64,000 bases of DNA. Origin: Variovorax paradoxus. Lineage in GTDB: Bacteria; Pseudomonadota; Gammaproteobacteria; Burkholderiales; Burkholderiaceae_C. The notes under the pieces are model-generated. The model was not told the DNA's origin. It did not search any database and saw only the letters and a program-made list of their open reading frames with translations. Location: contig NZ_JAGGNV010000035.1 of the NCBI RefSeq assembly GCF_018614955.1, positions 1 to 64,000 on the forward strand, in the 5' to 3' direction. Each line of letters opens with the position of its first letter. Positions within the stretch are counted from its first letter, which is position 1. A program made the position numbers and the translations under genes. Positions 8,059-16,790 of this stretch are shown one piece after another.

Positions 8059-8935
8059 AGGCCCGCACGCGCAGCGGCGTGTGGCGGCGATCGGGGTAGA
8101 TCAGCGAGAAGGGGCGGGAGCGGCCGCCGGCTTCGGGCAGCAACTGCAGCAGATGCCCTTGATTCAAGTCGCCCTCCACGATGTAGCGGTAGGTCTGCAA
8201 GAGCCCGGCGCCATGGCGCGCCAGCGTCACCATGCCCATGTAGTCGTCGGCGCAGCTGTAGCTGACGGGCGTCTCGAGCTCGATGTTCTGTCCGTCGTGC
8301 CTGAAGAGCCAGGGCACCGGCTGCCCGGTGCTGGGCAACACGAACTGGATGCACTCGTGCGCCGCCAGCGCCTCAAGCGAATCCGGCCTGCCTGCTCGAG
8401 CAAGGTAGGAGGGCGCGGCCACCAGCACCAGCTCGGCATCTTCGAGCTTGCGCGCGACGAGGCCGGAGTCCGGCGGCGCACGTCCCCGAATCGCGAGGTC
8501 GAAGCCTTCGCCGATGAAGTCGATATTGCGGTTGCTCAAGTGCAGCTCGATCCGCACCTTCGGAAAGCGCGCCCGAAAACGCGGCAGCAGCGGCAGCACG
8601 CGGTAGTGGCCATAGGGCGAGGCGACGCTGAGGCGCAGCACCCCGGCCGGGGCCTGCTGCTCGCCGGTGAGCTGGCTCTCGGCATCGCGCATCAGGCTCA
8701 GCGCCTGGCGGCACTGCTCGTAGTAGGCGCGGCCCCCGTCGGTCAGGTGAATCCGGCGGGTGGTGCGCACGAACAGGCGCACCCCCACGCGCGTCTCCAG
8801 CCGCGCGACCGAGCGGCTCACCGCAGCCGGGCTCAGGCCGGCTGCCAGCGCTGCGGCGGTGAAGCTCTCCAGCTCGGCGGCAAGGCAGAACAGCTCCAGG
8901 CTGCCGAGCATCAGATCGTCGAATCGGCGGCTCAT
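8000..8935 (-). CDS. LysR-type transcriptional regulator
   Basis: 311 residues: winged helix-turn-helix at about 12-70 (L-E-L-F-C-L-A-A-E-L-E-S-F-T-A-A-A, then S-R-S-V-A-R-L-E) and a periplasmic-binding-like effector domain from about 95. It is divergent from the short-chain dehydrogenase/tautomerase pair, the usual place for its target. A 6-base inverted repeat (8957-8981) between them is a candidate operator. Effector unknown. Confidence 0.92.
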   Translation of the reverse strand: MSRRFDDLMLGSLELFCLAAELESFTAAALAAGLSPAAVSRSVARLETRVGVRLFVRTTRRIHLTDGGRAYYEQCRQALSLMRDAESQLTGEQQAPAGVLRLSVASPYGHYRVLPLLPRFRARFPKVRIELHLSNRNIDFIGEGFDLAIRGRAPPDSGLVARKLEDAELVLVAAPSYLARAGRPDSLEALAAHECIQFVLPSTGQPVPWLFRHDGQNIELETPVSYSCADDYMGMVTLARHGAGLLQTYRYIVEGDLNQGHLLQLLPEAGGRSRPFSLIYPDRRHTPLRVRAFIDFLTAELAPKGGATHPP

Positions 8936-8956
8936 ATTTGTTCCATGAGGTAATTT

Positions 8957-8981
8957 ATGAAGTGACAGTCTATGTCTTCAT
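8957..8981. promoter_or_regulatory. Candidate LysR operator (ATGAAG-N13-CTTCAT)
   Basis: A perfect 6-base inverted repeat ATGAAG...CTTCAT with a 13-base spacer lies 22 bases before the LysR start and 88 bases before the dehydrogenase start. Size and place fit a LysR binding site. Binding is not shown. Confidence 0.4.
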
Positions 8982-9068
8982 TTGCTCCGGACGCATCAAT
9001 ACCATCACGACATGCCCTCAAACCCGGCGCCACCTTCAAGCAGTCGACGCCATCACCGGAGATACGAA

Positions 9069-9809
9069 ATGAACCAACGCTTGCCTCGAACGGTCGTCGT
9101 CACAGGTGCCTCCAGCGGCATCGGCCTTGCCATCGCGCAGGGTTTCCTGCGCCGCGGCGACAAGGTGGTCGGAAACGCGCGCACGCTCGAACGCCTGCAG
9201 GCCACCGGCCTCGCGCAGGACTTTCCAGACCAGTTCCTCGCGGTCGCCGGGGACGTCGCCGATCCGGCGACCGCCAAGCGGATCGTTGCCGAAGCGGTCG
9301 CGCGTTTCGGCCATGTGGACGTCCTGGTCAACAACGCCGGCATCTTCAACGCGAAGGCTTTCGCCGAGTACACGGCCGCGGATGTCGATGCGCTGGTCGG
9401 CACCAACCTCAAGGGCTTCTTCTACGTCTCGCAGGAAGCGGTCCGCCACATGACGCCGCGCAAGCAGGGCCACATCGTCAACATCACGGCCAGCATCGCC
9501 TTGCAGCCGAATGCCAGCGTGCCCGCGCTGCTGCCGATCCTGGTCAAGGGCGGTCTCAACGATGCGACCCGGGCGCTGGCGCTCGAACTCGCGCCGCACA
9601 ACATCCAGGTGAATGCCGTGGCGCCCGGGATCATCGACACGCCGCTCTACACGCCGGACATGCACGCCTTCCTGAACACGCTGCAGCCGGCAGGCCGGAT
9701 CGGCGCGCCGTCGGACATCGTCGATGCGGTGCTGTACCTGAGCGATGCATCCTTCACGACCGGCGTCGTCCTGCCGGTGGATGGCGGCATGAGCACCGGC
9801 AAGTGGTGA
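9069..9809 (+). CDS. Short-chain dehydrogenase/reductase lacking the catalytic Tyr
   Basis: 246 residues with an intact cofactor site (T-G-A-S-S-G-I-G, 12-19) and N-N-A-G (88-91). In the active site the Y-x3-K motif reads P-I-L-V-K: Lys160 is kept but the Tyr position (156) is Pro, and the usual Ser is Ala141, next to Ser142. The rest of the fold, including the A-P-G-I-I-D-T-P segment, is standard. It may use another acid, have another chemistry, or only bind NAD(P). GGAG lies 9 bases before the ATG. The tautomerase gene follows after 13 bases. Confidence 0.88.
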   Translation: MNQRLPRTVVVTGASSGIGLAIAQGFLRRGDKVVGNARTLERLQATGLAQDFPDQFLAVAGDVADPATAKRIVAEAVARFGHVDVLVNNAGIFNAKAFAEYTAADVDALVGTNLKGFFYVSQEAVRHMTPRKQGHIVNITASIALQPNASVPALLPILVKGGLNDATRALALELAPHNIQVNAVAPGIIDTPLYTPDMHAFLNTLQPAGRIGAPSDIVDAVLYLSDASFTTGVVLPVDGGMSTGKW

Positions 9810-9822
9810 AGCGAGTCCAGCC

Positions 9823-10044
9823 ATGCCCTACGTCAACATCCAAGTGACTCGCGAAGGCGTGACCGCCGAGCAGAAAGAGCAGCTCATCGCGGGCACCACC
9901 GACCTGCTGTGGCAGGTGCTGAAGAAGCCGCCGGAACTGACCTTCGTGGTGATCGACGAGATCGATACCGACAACTGGGGTCATGGGGGGCGATCCGTGA
10001 CTGCGCTGCGCCGCGAAGCCCAGCCGAAGCCACCGGGCAGCTGA
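9823..10044 (+). CDS. 4-oxalocrotonate tautomerase family protein
   Basis: 73 residues, a short tautomerase with the catalytic Pro directly after the start Met (M-P-Y-V-N-I-Q-V-T). The C-terminal part has the V-V-I-D-E-I segment and W-G-x-G-G of the family. These enzymes move double bonds in 2-oxo or enol acids using Pro1 as base. It is in one operon with the unusual dehydrogenase and is probably controlled by the divergent LysR. Substrate unknown. Confidence 0.88.
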   Translation: MPYVNIQVTREGVTAEQKEQLIAGTTDLLWQVLKKPPELTFVVIDEIDTDNWGHGGRSVTALRREAQPKPPGS

Positions 10045-10114
10045 TCGATGCGGAGAGCCCGACTTGACCTCGGAGGTCATTGTCGGGCCGCGCACCGCGC
10101 GCGAGAGTGGGGCC

Positions 10115-11530
10115 ATGACATCCGCTCTTCCCATCTCTCGCGCCGGCTGGCCCACGCTGCTGCTGCTCCTGTCGGGCACCTTCATGGTGGTGCTCGACTT
10201 CTTCATCGTGAACGTCGCGCTGCCTTCGATCCAGCATGACCTGAAGGCGACCGACAGCGCCCTGCAGCTGGTGGTCGCAGGCTACGGCCTCGCGAACGCG
10301 GCCGGGCTCATCACCGGCGGCCGGCTGGGCGATCTGTTCGGGCGCCGCCGCATGTTCATGCTGGGCCTGCTGCTGTTCACGCTCGCCTCGGCCGCCTGCG
10401 GCCTGGCGCAGGGCACGGCGACGCTCATCGCGGCGCGCATCGTGCAAGGCCTGGCCGGCGCCTTGCTGCAGCCGCAGGTGCTGGCGATGCTGGGGCTGGC
10501 CTTCACCGGCGAGGCGCGCGCCAAGGCCTTCGGCGCCTACGGCGTGGCGCTCGGCCTGGCGGCGGCGCTCGGCCAACTGGTGGGCGGGCTGCTGATCCAT
10601 GCCGACCTCGCGCAACTGGGCTGGCGCATGTGCTTCCTCATCAATGTGCCCATCGGCCTGGCCGGGCTGGTCTTCGGCCTGCGCTTCATTCCGCCTTTCG
10701 CGCCCGAGGCGCGCAGCCGGCTCGACATGCCCGGCGCGCTGTGGGTCGCACTGGCACTGGCTGCGGTGCTGTGGCCGCTGGTCGAAGGGCGGCAGCAGGG
10801 CTGGCCCTTGTGGAGCGTGCTGACGCTGATCGTCGCGCTGCCGCTCGTCGCGGGGCTCGCGCTGCACCAGCGCCGGCTGGAGAAGCGCGGCGGCCACCCG
10901 CTGATACCGCCGGCGCTGTTTCGCCTGCCGGCCTTCGTCGCCGGGCTCGGCGTGACGCTCGCGTTCTTTGCCGGCAATGCCTCGTTCTACTTCGTGCTCG
11001 CGCTCTACCTGCAGCAGATCCTCGGTCTCGGGGCGCTGGCTTCGGGGCTGGTCTTCACGGTGCTCGCGGTGGGCTTCTTCGCGACGGCGATGACGGCGAA
11101 GAAGCTGGCCGAGCGTCTCGGTTCGCAGTTGATCGCGATCGGCGCCTTGCTGCTGGCCGCGGGGCACGGGCTGATGATCGCGGTCGTGCTGGCGCATCCC
11201 GGCAGCGGGGCGGTGGCCTGGCTGCTGCCGGTGTTGTGCCTGCAGGGGGCGGGGCTCGGCATGATCATCGCGCCGCTGATGTCGGTGGTGCTGGCCAGCG
11301 TGCCCGCCGCCCATGCGGGCGTGGCGGCCGGCGTGGCGTCCACCGTGCAGCAGGTCGGCAACTCGCTCGGCGTGGCGCTGATCGGCATCCTGTTCTATGC
11401 GGGCTGGAGCGCGCCGCGGCTCGCCTTCGTCGCCTCGATGGTCTACCTGCTGCTGCTCGCGCTGGCGGTGGCGGCGCTGTTCCAGCGGCTGGTGCGCGCG
11501 CCTCAACCGGCGGCGTCCTGCGCCGCATAG
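10115..11530 (+). CDS. MFS transporter, DHA2 (EmrB/QacA-like) family
   Basis: 471 residues with about 14 hydrophobic helices, the layout of drug:H+ antiporter family 2. Motif A is seen as G-G-R-L-G-D-L-F-G-R-R-R near residue 70, and the first helix has F-F-I-V-N-V-A-L-P. It probably exports small toxic molecules across the inner membrane. I chose the ATG at 10115 (GAGAG just upstream) over the TTG at 10064. Its end overlaps the convergent LysR gene by 28 bases. No membrane-fusion partner lies beside it. Confidence 0.88.
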   Translation: MTSALPISRAGWPTLLLLLSGTFMVVLDFFIVNVALPSIQHDLKATDSALQLVVAGYGLANAAGLITGGRLGDLFGRRRMFMLGLLLFTLASAACGLAQGTATLIAARIVQGLAGALLQPQVLAMLGLAFTGEARAKAFGAYGVALGLAAALGQLVGGLLIHADLAQLGWRMCFLINVPIGLAGLVFGLRFIPPFAPEARSRLDMPGALWVALALAAVLWPLVEGRQQGWPLWSVLTLIVALPLVAGLALHQRRLEKRGGHPLIPPALFRLPAFVAGLGVTLAFFAGNASFYFVLALYLQQILGLGALASGLVFTVLAVGFFATAMTAKKLAERLGSQLIAIGALLLAAGHGLMIAVVLAHPGSGAVAWLLPVLCLQGAGLGMIIAPLMSVVLASVPAAHAGVAAGVASTVQQVGNSLGVALIGILFYAGWSAPRLAFVASMVYLLLLALAVAALFQRLVRAPQPAASCAA

Positions 11531-12411
11531 TGCGCGCACAGCGTGTCGACCAGGGCCTGCGCATAGGTCGGCAGGGTGGCGCGGTCGCGAACCAGCAGGT
11601 AGCGCTCGCGCACGCACCACGGATCGCTGAGCTCGATCAGCGCGAGCTGCATGCTCTCGAGGTTGCGGCGCGCCGCCGATTCGGGCACCACGCCGATGCC
11701 CACGCCGCTGCCGATCATGCGGCACATGGCATCGAAGCCGCCGAGCTGGATGCGCAGCTTCTGGCTCTTGCCCAGGCTTTCGGTGATCTGCGCCAGGAAG
11801 GCATGCAGGGTGCTGCCCTGCTGCATGCCGACCGCATCCTCGTCCAGCGTCTCGGCAAAGGCGATGCGGCGGCGGCGCGCGAAGCGGTGCTTGCGCGAAG
11901 TCACGAGCACCAGGCGGTCGGTGCTGAAGTGGATCGCCTCCAGGCCCAGCGTGTCGACGCTGCCGGCGACGATGCCGATGTCCGCGCGGCCGTCGAGCAC
12001 GCCGTGCGGGATCTGCGTGTTCGGTTTTTCCTGAAGGTCGATGTTGATCCGCGGGTGGCGGGCCAGGAAGCCCGGCAGGATCTCGGGCATGAAATCGGTG
12101 ACCGCCGTGGTGTTGGCGAACACCCGCAGATGGCCGCGCAGGCCACCGCCGTATTCGGCCAGTTCGGAGCGCAGCTGACCGGCCTGGTGCAGCACCAGCC
12201 GCGCGTGATGGAGAAAGGCCTCGCCCGGCGGCAGCAGCCGCACGCCGCGGGCCTCGCGCGACAGCAGCGACAGGCCGGCCTGCGTTTCCAGCGCCTTGAT
12301 GCGCGCGCTGGCTGCGGCCAGCGACAGGTGCTGGCGCTCGGCTGCGCGCGTGAGGCTGCCCAGCTCCGCGGCGGCGACGAAAAGGCGCAGATCCGTCAGG
12401 TCGAAATGCAT
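11503..12411 (-). CDS. LysR-type regulator, RipR-like, of the itaconate cluster
   Basis: 302 residues. HTH at about 5-65 (L-R-L-F-V-A-A-A-E-L-G-S-L-T-R-A-A) and an effector-binding domain after residue 90. It is divergent from the Bug-ich-acd-ict-mmgE-ccl operon. In Pseudomonas aeruginosa and Yersinia a LysR gene (RipR in the latter) holds the same place next to the itaconate genes, so the role is inferred from context. A 7-base inverted repeat (12428-12450) in the gap is a good operator candidate. Confidence 0.9.
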   Translation of the reverse strand: MHFDLTDLRLFVAAAELGSLTRAAERQHLSLAAASARIKALETQAGLSLLSREARGVRLLPPGEAFLHHARLVLHQAGQLRSELAEYGGGLRGHLRVFANTTAVTDFMPEILPGFLARHPRINIDLQEKPNTQIPHGVLDGRADIGIVAGSVDTLGLEAIHFSTDRLVLVTSRKHRFARRRRIAFAETLDEDAVGMQQGSTLHAFLAQITESLGKSQKLRIQLGGFDAMCRMIGSGVGIGVVPESAARRNLESMQLALIELSDPWCVRERYLLVRDRATLPTYAQALVDTLCAHYAAQDAAG

Positions 12412-12427
12412 GGGTGCATCTTAGCCC

Positions 12428-12450
12428 AGCCTTCGGAAATCCTGAAGGCT
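12428..12450. promoter_or_regulatory. Candidate LysR operator of the itaconate operon
   Basis: AGCCTTC-N9-GAAGGCT, a perfect 7-base inverted repeat, 17 bases before the LysR ATG and 95 bases before the first operon gene. The total length of 23 and the divergent location are typical of LysR recognition sites. Inferred. Confidence 0.45.
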
Positions 12451-12544
12451 CGGTCTCGAAATCGCAGATTGCGCGCGGGCATCGCTGTCGCCACCATGCG
12501 GTCAGGGGCGTGGTTTCAGGCGCCTATCGCAACGGAGACACAAG

Positions 12545-13522
12545 ATGAGCTTTCGCGCAATGGCGCTTCTTCTCGCGGCCATGGCCGCTCTGCTGCCGGC
12601 CGGCCACGCCGCAGCGCAAAGCGGCTACCCCTCGCGCCCGATCACGCTGGTCGTGCCGCAGGCGGCCGGCGGCACCAACGACATCGTCGGACGCCTGGTC
12701 GGCCAGAAGATCGCCGAGGTGATGGGCGCCAGCGTGGTGGTCGACAACCGGCCGGGTGCCGGCGGCAACATCGGCACGCAGCTGGTGGCCAAGGCATCGA
12801 AGGACGGCTACACGCTGCTGATGACCATCAGCAGCAGCCAGGCCATCAATCCTGCGCTCTACAAGAACCCGGGCTTCGATCCGGTCAAGGATTTCCGCCC
12901 CGTGGGATTGATCGGCGCCGTGCCCAACGTGCTGCTGGTCAACCCCTCGTTCCCGGCCAAGTCGCTCGGCGAGCTGCTTGCGCTCGCCAAGCGCAAGGAC
13001 GCGGCCTACCAGTACGCCTCGGCCGGCAACGGCACGCTCAACCACCTGCTCGGCGAGATGCTCAACAGCATGGCCGGCATCCAGCTGCAGCACGTGCCCT
13101 ACAAGGGCGTGGCGCCCGCCATCAACGACGTGCTCGGCGGCCAGCTGCCGATCGTGTTCGCGAGCCTGCCCTCGGCGCTGCCGCACATCAAGGCCGGCAA
13201 GCTGCGCGCGCTGGCGGTGAGCGGGGACAAGCGCTCGCCCGCGCTGCCCGAGGTGCCCGCCATCGCCGAATCGGTGCCCGGCTACAACGGCACGCTGTGG
13301 ATCGGCCTGTTCGCCCCGGCCGGCGTGCCGCAGGATGTGCTCGCCAAGCTGCAGGACGCGACGCAGAAGGCCATGGCCGCGCGCGACCTGCGCGAGAAGC
13401 TCGACCAGCAGGGCGTCGAGATCGCGGCGCCGACCTCGCCGGAGCAGTTCGCCAAGCTGCTGCAGGACGACATCGCCAAGTGGGCGCGCATCGTCAAGGC
13501 CTCCGGTGCCGCCGTGGATTGA
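12545..13522 (+). CDS. Bug/TctC-type periplasmic substrate-binding protein
   Basis: 325 residues. Sec signal peptide (1-25, ending G-H-A-A-A-Q), then the Bug fold with Y-P-x-R-P-I-T-L-V-V-P near residue 30, D-N-R-P-G-A-G-G-N-I-G, and V-P-Y-K-G near residue 180. These proteins bind carboxylates for TctAB-type transporters or act as sensors. No tctA or tctB is near. Its place as first gene of the itaconate operon suggests a C5-dicarboxylate ligand, by inference. Confidence 0.92.
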   Translation: MSFRAMALLLAAMAALLPAGHAAAQSGYPSRPITLVVPQAAGGTNDIVGRLVGQKIAEVMGASVVVDNRPGAGGNIGTQLVAKASKDGYTLLMTISSSQAINPALYKNPGFDPVKDFRPVGLIGAVPNVLLVNPSFPAKSLGELLALAKRKDAAYQYASAGNGTLNHLLGEMLNSMAGIQLQHVPYKGVAPAINDVLGGQLPIVFASLPSALPHIKAGKLRALAVSGDKRSPALPEVPAIAESVPGYNGTLWIGLFAPAGVPQDVLAKLQDATQKAMAARDLREKLDQQGVEIAAPTSPEQFAKLLQDDIAKWARIVKASGAAVD

Positions 13523-13526
13523 ACAC

Positions 13527-14417
13527 ATGACCCTCTCTCAACACCCTTCAGTGATCGAGGGCGACGCGCTCGCCCGCCTGCAGGCCTGGCAGGGCCGCAG
13601 CGAGACCCTGGCCGACGAGGTCACGGCCGCGCCGGTGCGCGCACTGGCGGCCACGCTGGACCGCGACGATCCCGCCCCGGGGCAGGGCACACGGCTGCCC
13701 GAACTCTGGCACTGGCTCTACTTCCTGCCGCATCACCGGCAGTCCGAGATTGGTCCCGACGGCCATGCCAAGCGCGGCGGCTTCCTGCCGCCGGTGCCGC
13801 TGCCGCGCCGCATGTGGGCCGGCGGTCGATTGACCTGGGAAGCAGGCAATCCGCTCGTGGTCGGCGATGCGGTCGAGCGCAGGTCGACCATCGCTTCGGT
13901 CTCGCACAAGGCAGGCCGCAGCGGCGAACTGGTGTTCGTGCTGGTGCGCCACGAGGTGCGCAATGGGCGCGGCCTCGCGCTGACCGAGGAGCACGACATC
14001 GTCTACCGCGCCACGCCAGCGCCCGGCGAAGCTGCGCCGCCGCCGACGCCGGCACCGAAGGACGCAGCCTTCAGCCGCGAAATCCTGCCCGACGACGTGC
14101 TGCTGTTCCGCTATTCGGCGCTCACCTTCAACGGCCACCGCATCCACTACGACCGGCGCTACGTGACCGAGGTCGAGGGCTACCCGGGCCTGATCGTGCA
14201 TGGCCCCCTGATCGCGACGTTGCTGGTCGACCTGCTGCGGCGCGAGAAGCCCGAGGCCACGTTGTCGAAGTTCGAGTTCCGTGCGGTCCGACCCACCTTC
14301 GACACCGCTTCCTTCCGCGTGCATGGCCGCCCCGAAGCCGACGGCAAGAGCTTCCGCCTGTGGGCCGAAGACGCCGACGGCTGGCTCGCGATGCAAGCCA
14401 CCGCCACCCTCGCCTGA
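13527..14417 (+). CDS. ich: Itaconyl-CoA hydratase-like protein (MaoC/FAS1-type dehydratase)
   Basis: 296 residues with two hot-dog halves, the size of itaconyl-CoA/mesaconyl-C4-CoA hydratases. The hydratase motif is near residues 197-209 (S-A-L-T-F-N-G-H-R-I-H-Y-D), giving the catalytic D209 and H204/H207, followed by G-L-I-V-H-G-P. In the itaconate route the enzyme hydrates itaconyl-CoA to (S)-citramalyl-CoA. It begins 4 bases after the binding-protein stop. Identification rests on the motif plus the whole cluster; mesaconyl-CoA hydration is an alternative. Confidence 0.8.
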   Translation: MTLSQHPSVIEGDALARLQAWQGRSETLADEVTAAPVRALAATLDRDDPAPGQGTRLPELWHWLYFLPHHRQSEIGPDGHAKRGGFLPPVPLPRRMWAGGRLTWEAGNPLVVGDAVERRSTIASVSHKAGRSGELVFVLVRHEVRNGRGLALTEEHDIVYRATPAPGEAAPPPTPAPKDAAFSREILPDDVLLFRYSALTFNGHRIHYDRRYVTEVEGYPGLIVHGPLIATLLVDLLRREKPEATLSKFEFRAVRPTFDTASFRVHGRPEADGKSFRLWAEDADGWLAMQATATLA

Positions 14418-14424
14418 GATCCCC

Positions 14425-15594
14425 ATGAAAACCCAGATCCCCACCCCCGATGCGCACCAGGAGATGCGCGATGCCCTGCGCGCGCTCTGCGGCAGTTTCG
14501 ATTCCGCCTACTGGCAGAAGGTCGATCACGAGCGCGGCTACCCCGAGGCCTTCGTCAACGCGCTGACCGAAGCCGGCTGGCTCGCCGCGCTGATCCCCGC
14601 CGACTACGGCGGCTCCGGCCTGGGCCTGGCCGAGGCCTCGGTGATCATGGAAGAGATCAACTTCGCCGGCGGCAACGCGGGCTCCTGCCACGGCCAGATG
14701 TACAACATGGGCACGTTGCTGCGGCACGGCAGCGAGGCGCAGAAGCGCCAGTACCTGCCGAAGATCGCGACCGGCGAGCTGCGCCTGCAGACCATGGCGG
14801 TGACCGAGCCCACCACCGGCACCGACACCACGCAGCTCAAGACCACGGCGGTCAAGAAGGGCGACCGCTACGTGGTCAACGGCCAGAAGGTATGGATCTC
14901 GCGCATCCAGCATTCCGACCTGATGATCCTGCTGGCGCGCACCACGCCGCTGGCGGAGGTGAAGAAGAAGTCGGAAGGCATGTCGATCTTCATCGTCGAC
15001 CTGAAGCAGGCCATCGGGAAGGGCATGACCGTGCGGCCGATCCTCAACATGGTCAATCACGAGACCAACGAGGTGTTCTTCGACAACCTCGAGATCCCGG
15101 CGGAGAACCTGATCGGCGAGGAGGGCATAGGCTTCAAGTACATCCTCGACGGGCTCAACGCCGAGCGCACGCTGATCGCGGCCGAGTGCATCGGCGACGC
15201 CTGGTGGTTCATCGACCGCGCGCGCCGCTACGCGAGCGACCGGCAGGTGTTCGGCCGCGCGATCGGCCAGAACCAGGGCATCCAGTTCCCGATCGCCGAC
15301 AACTACATCGAGACCGAGGCAGCCAATCTCATGCGCTTCAAGGCCTGCGCGCTGTTCGACGCCGGCCAGCCCTGCGGCGCCGAGGCCAACATGGCCAAGT
15401 ACCTTGCGGCCAAGGCCTCGTGGGAGGCGGCCAACACCTGCCTGCAGACCCACGGCGGCTTCGGCTTCGCCTGCGAATACGACGTGGAGCGCAAGTTCCG
15501 CGAGACGCGGCTCTACCAGGTGGCGCCGATTTCGACCAACCTCATCTACTCCTATGTGGCCGAGCACCTGCTCGGGCTGCCGCGTTCCTTCTGA
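14425..15594 (+). CDS. Acyl-CoA dehydrogenase of the itaconate cluster
   Basis: 389 residues with the usual three-part ACAD fold (T-E-P-T-T-G-T-D near 127-134, R-x-F-G-R-A-I-G near 273-281, Q-T-H-G-G-F-G-F 341-348). The C-terminal position that holds the catalytic Glu in short-chain enzymes (Y-E-G-T) reads Y364-Q365-V-A. A Glu sits instead at E247 in N-A-E-R-T, where isovaleryl- and long-chain enzymes keep their base. A related gene lies in the P. aeruginosa itaconate locus and may allow methylsuccinyl-CoA entry; the substrate is inferred. Confidence 0.88.
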   Translation: MKTQIPTPDAHQEMRDALRALCGSFDSAYWQKVDHERGYPEAFVNALTEAGWLAALIPADYGGSGLGLAEASVIMEEINFAGGNAGSCHGQMYNMGTLLRHGSEAQKRQYLPKIATGELRLQTMAVTEPTTGTDTTQLKTTAVKKGDRYVVNGQKVWISRIQHSDLMILLARTTPLAEVKKKSEGMSIFIVDLKQAIGKGMTVRPILNMVNHETNEVFFDNLEIPAENLIGEEGIGFKYILDGLNAERTLIAAECIGDAWWFIDRARRYASDRQVFGRAIGQNQGIQFPIADNYIETEAANLMRFKACALFDAGQPCGAEANMAKYLAAKASWEAANTCLQTHGGFGFACEYDVERKFRETRLYQVAPISTNLIYSYVAEHLLGLPRSF

Positions 15595-15607
15595 TCGGAG
15601 ATCCGCC

Positions 15608-16789
15608 ATGACACGACCCCTGGACGGCATCACCGTCGTCTCGCTCGAACACGCGATCGCGGCACCTTTCTGCACCCGCCAGCTGGCTGATCTCGGTGCC
15701 CGCGTGATCAAGGTGGAGCGGCCCGGCGGCGGCGACTTCGCGCGCGCCTACGACCAGCGCGTGGCCGGCGAGGCTTCGCATTTCATCTGGGTCAACCGCT
15801 CGAAGGAAAGCCTCACGCTCGACCTCAAGCAGCCGGCGGCGCAGGCGGTGCTGCAGGAGCTCGTCGCCGGCGCCGACGTGCTGGTGCAGAACCTCGCGCC
15901 CGGCGCCGCCGCACGCATGGGGCTCGGCGCCGAGCTGCTGCAGGCGAAGCATCCGGCGCTGATCGTCTGCGACATCTCGGGCTACGGCGAGGACGGGCCC
16001 TACCGCGACAAGAAGGCCTACGACCTGCTGATCCAGAGCGAGGCGGGCTTCCTGTCGATCACCGGCACCGCCGATGCGCCCTGCAAGTCGGGCAACTCGA
16101 TCGCCGACATTGCGGCCGGCATGTATGCCTACACCGGCATCCTCGCGGCGCTGCTACAGCGGGGCAAGACCGGAAAAGGTTCGCACATCGACGTTTCGAT
16201 GCTGGAGTCGCTCGCCGAATGGATGGGCTACCCGATGTACTACGCCTACGACGGCGCGCCGCCGCCGCCGCGCAGCGCGGCCTCGCACGCCACGATCTAT
16301 CCCTACGGCCCCTTCGCCGCGGGCGATGGCGGCACCGTGATGCTGGGCCTGCAGAACGAGCGCGAATGGCGGGCCTTCTGCGAAGGCGTGCTGATGCAGG
16401 CCGGGCTTGCGACCGATCCGCGCTTCGACAGCAACGCCAAGCGCAATGCGAACCGCGAAGTCTTGCAAGCGCTGATCCTCGAAACCTTCGCCGCGCTCAG
16501 CACGGCGCAAGTGCTCGAGCGCCTCGACGCCGCGCAGATCGCCAATGCGCGCATGAACGACATGGCGGGACTCTGGCGGCACCCGCAGCTGCAGGCACGC
16601 GAGCGCTGGCGCGAGGTCGAGTCGCCGGCCGGCGCGATTCCTGCGCTGTTGCCGCCGGGCCGGCAGAGTGCATTCGACTACCGCATGGATGCGATTCCGG
16701 CGGTCGGCGAGCACACCGAATCCATCCTGCGTTCGCTGGGGCGCAGCGAAGCCGACATTGATGCACTGCGCGCCGCGGATGCCATCTGA
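15608..16789 (+). CDS. ict: CaiB/BaiF family CoA-transferase (itaconate CoA-transferase-like)
   Basis: 393 residues, class III CoA-transferase. The catalytic Asp that forms the aspartyl-CoA anhydride is D167 in G-N-S-I-A-D; the N-terminal R-V-I-K-V-E-R-P-G-G-G-D motif binds CoA. In the itaconate pathway it moves CoA (commonly from succinyl-CoA) to itaconate. It sits between the acyl-CoA dehydrogenase and the MmgE/PrpD gene. The substrate is inferred from the cluster. Confidence 0.82.
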   Translation: MTRPLDGITVVSLEHAIAAPFCTRQLADLGARVIKVERPGGGDFARAYDQRVAGEASHFIWVNRSKESLTLDLKQPAAQAVLQELVAGADVLVQNLAPGAAARMGLGAELLQAKHPALIVCDISGYGEDGPYRDKKAYDLLIQSEAGFLSITGTADAPCKSGNSIADIAAGMYAYTGILAALLQRGKTGKGSHIDVSMLESLAEWMGYPMYYAYDGAPPPPRSAASHATIYPYGPFAAGDGGTVMLGLQNEREWRAFCEGVLMQAGLATDPRFDSNAKRNANREVLQALILETFAALSTAQVLERLDAAQIANARMNDMAGLWRHPQLQARERWREVESPAGAIPALLPPGRQSAFDYRMDAIPAVGEHTESILRSLGRSEADIDALRAADAI

Positions 16790-16790
16790 C

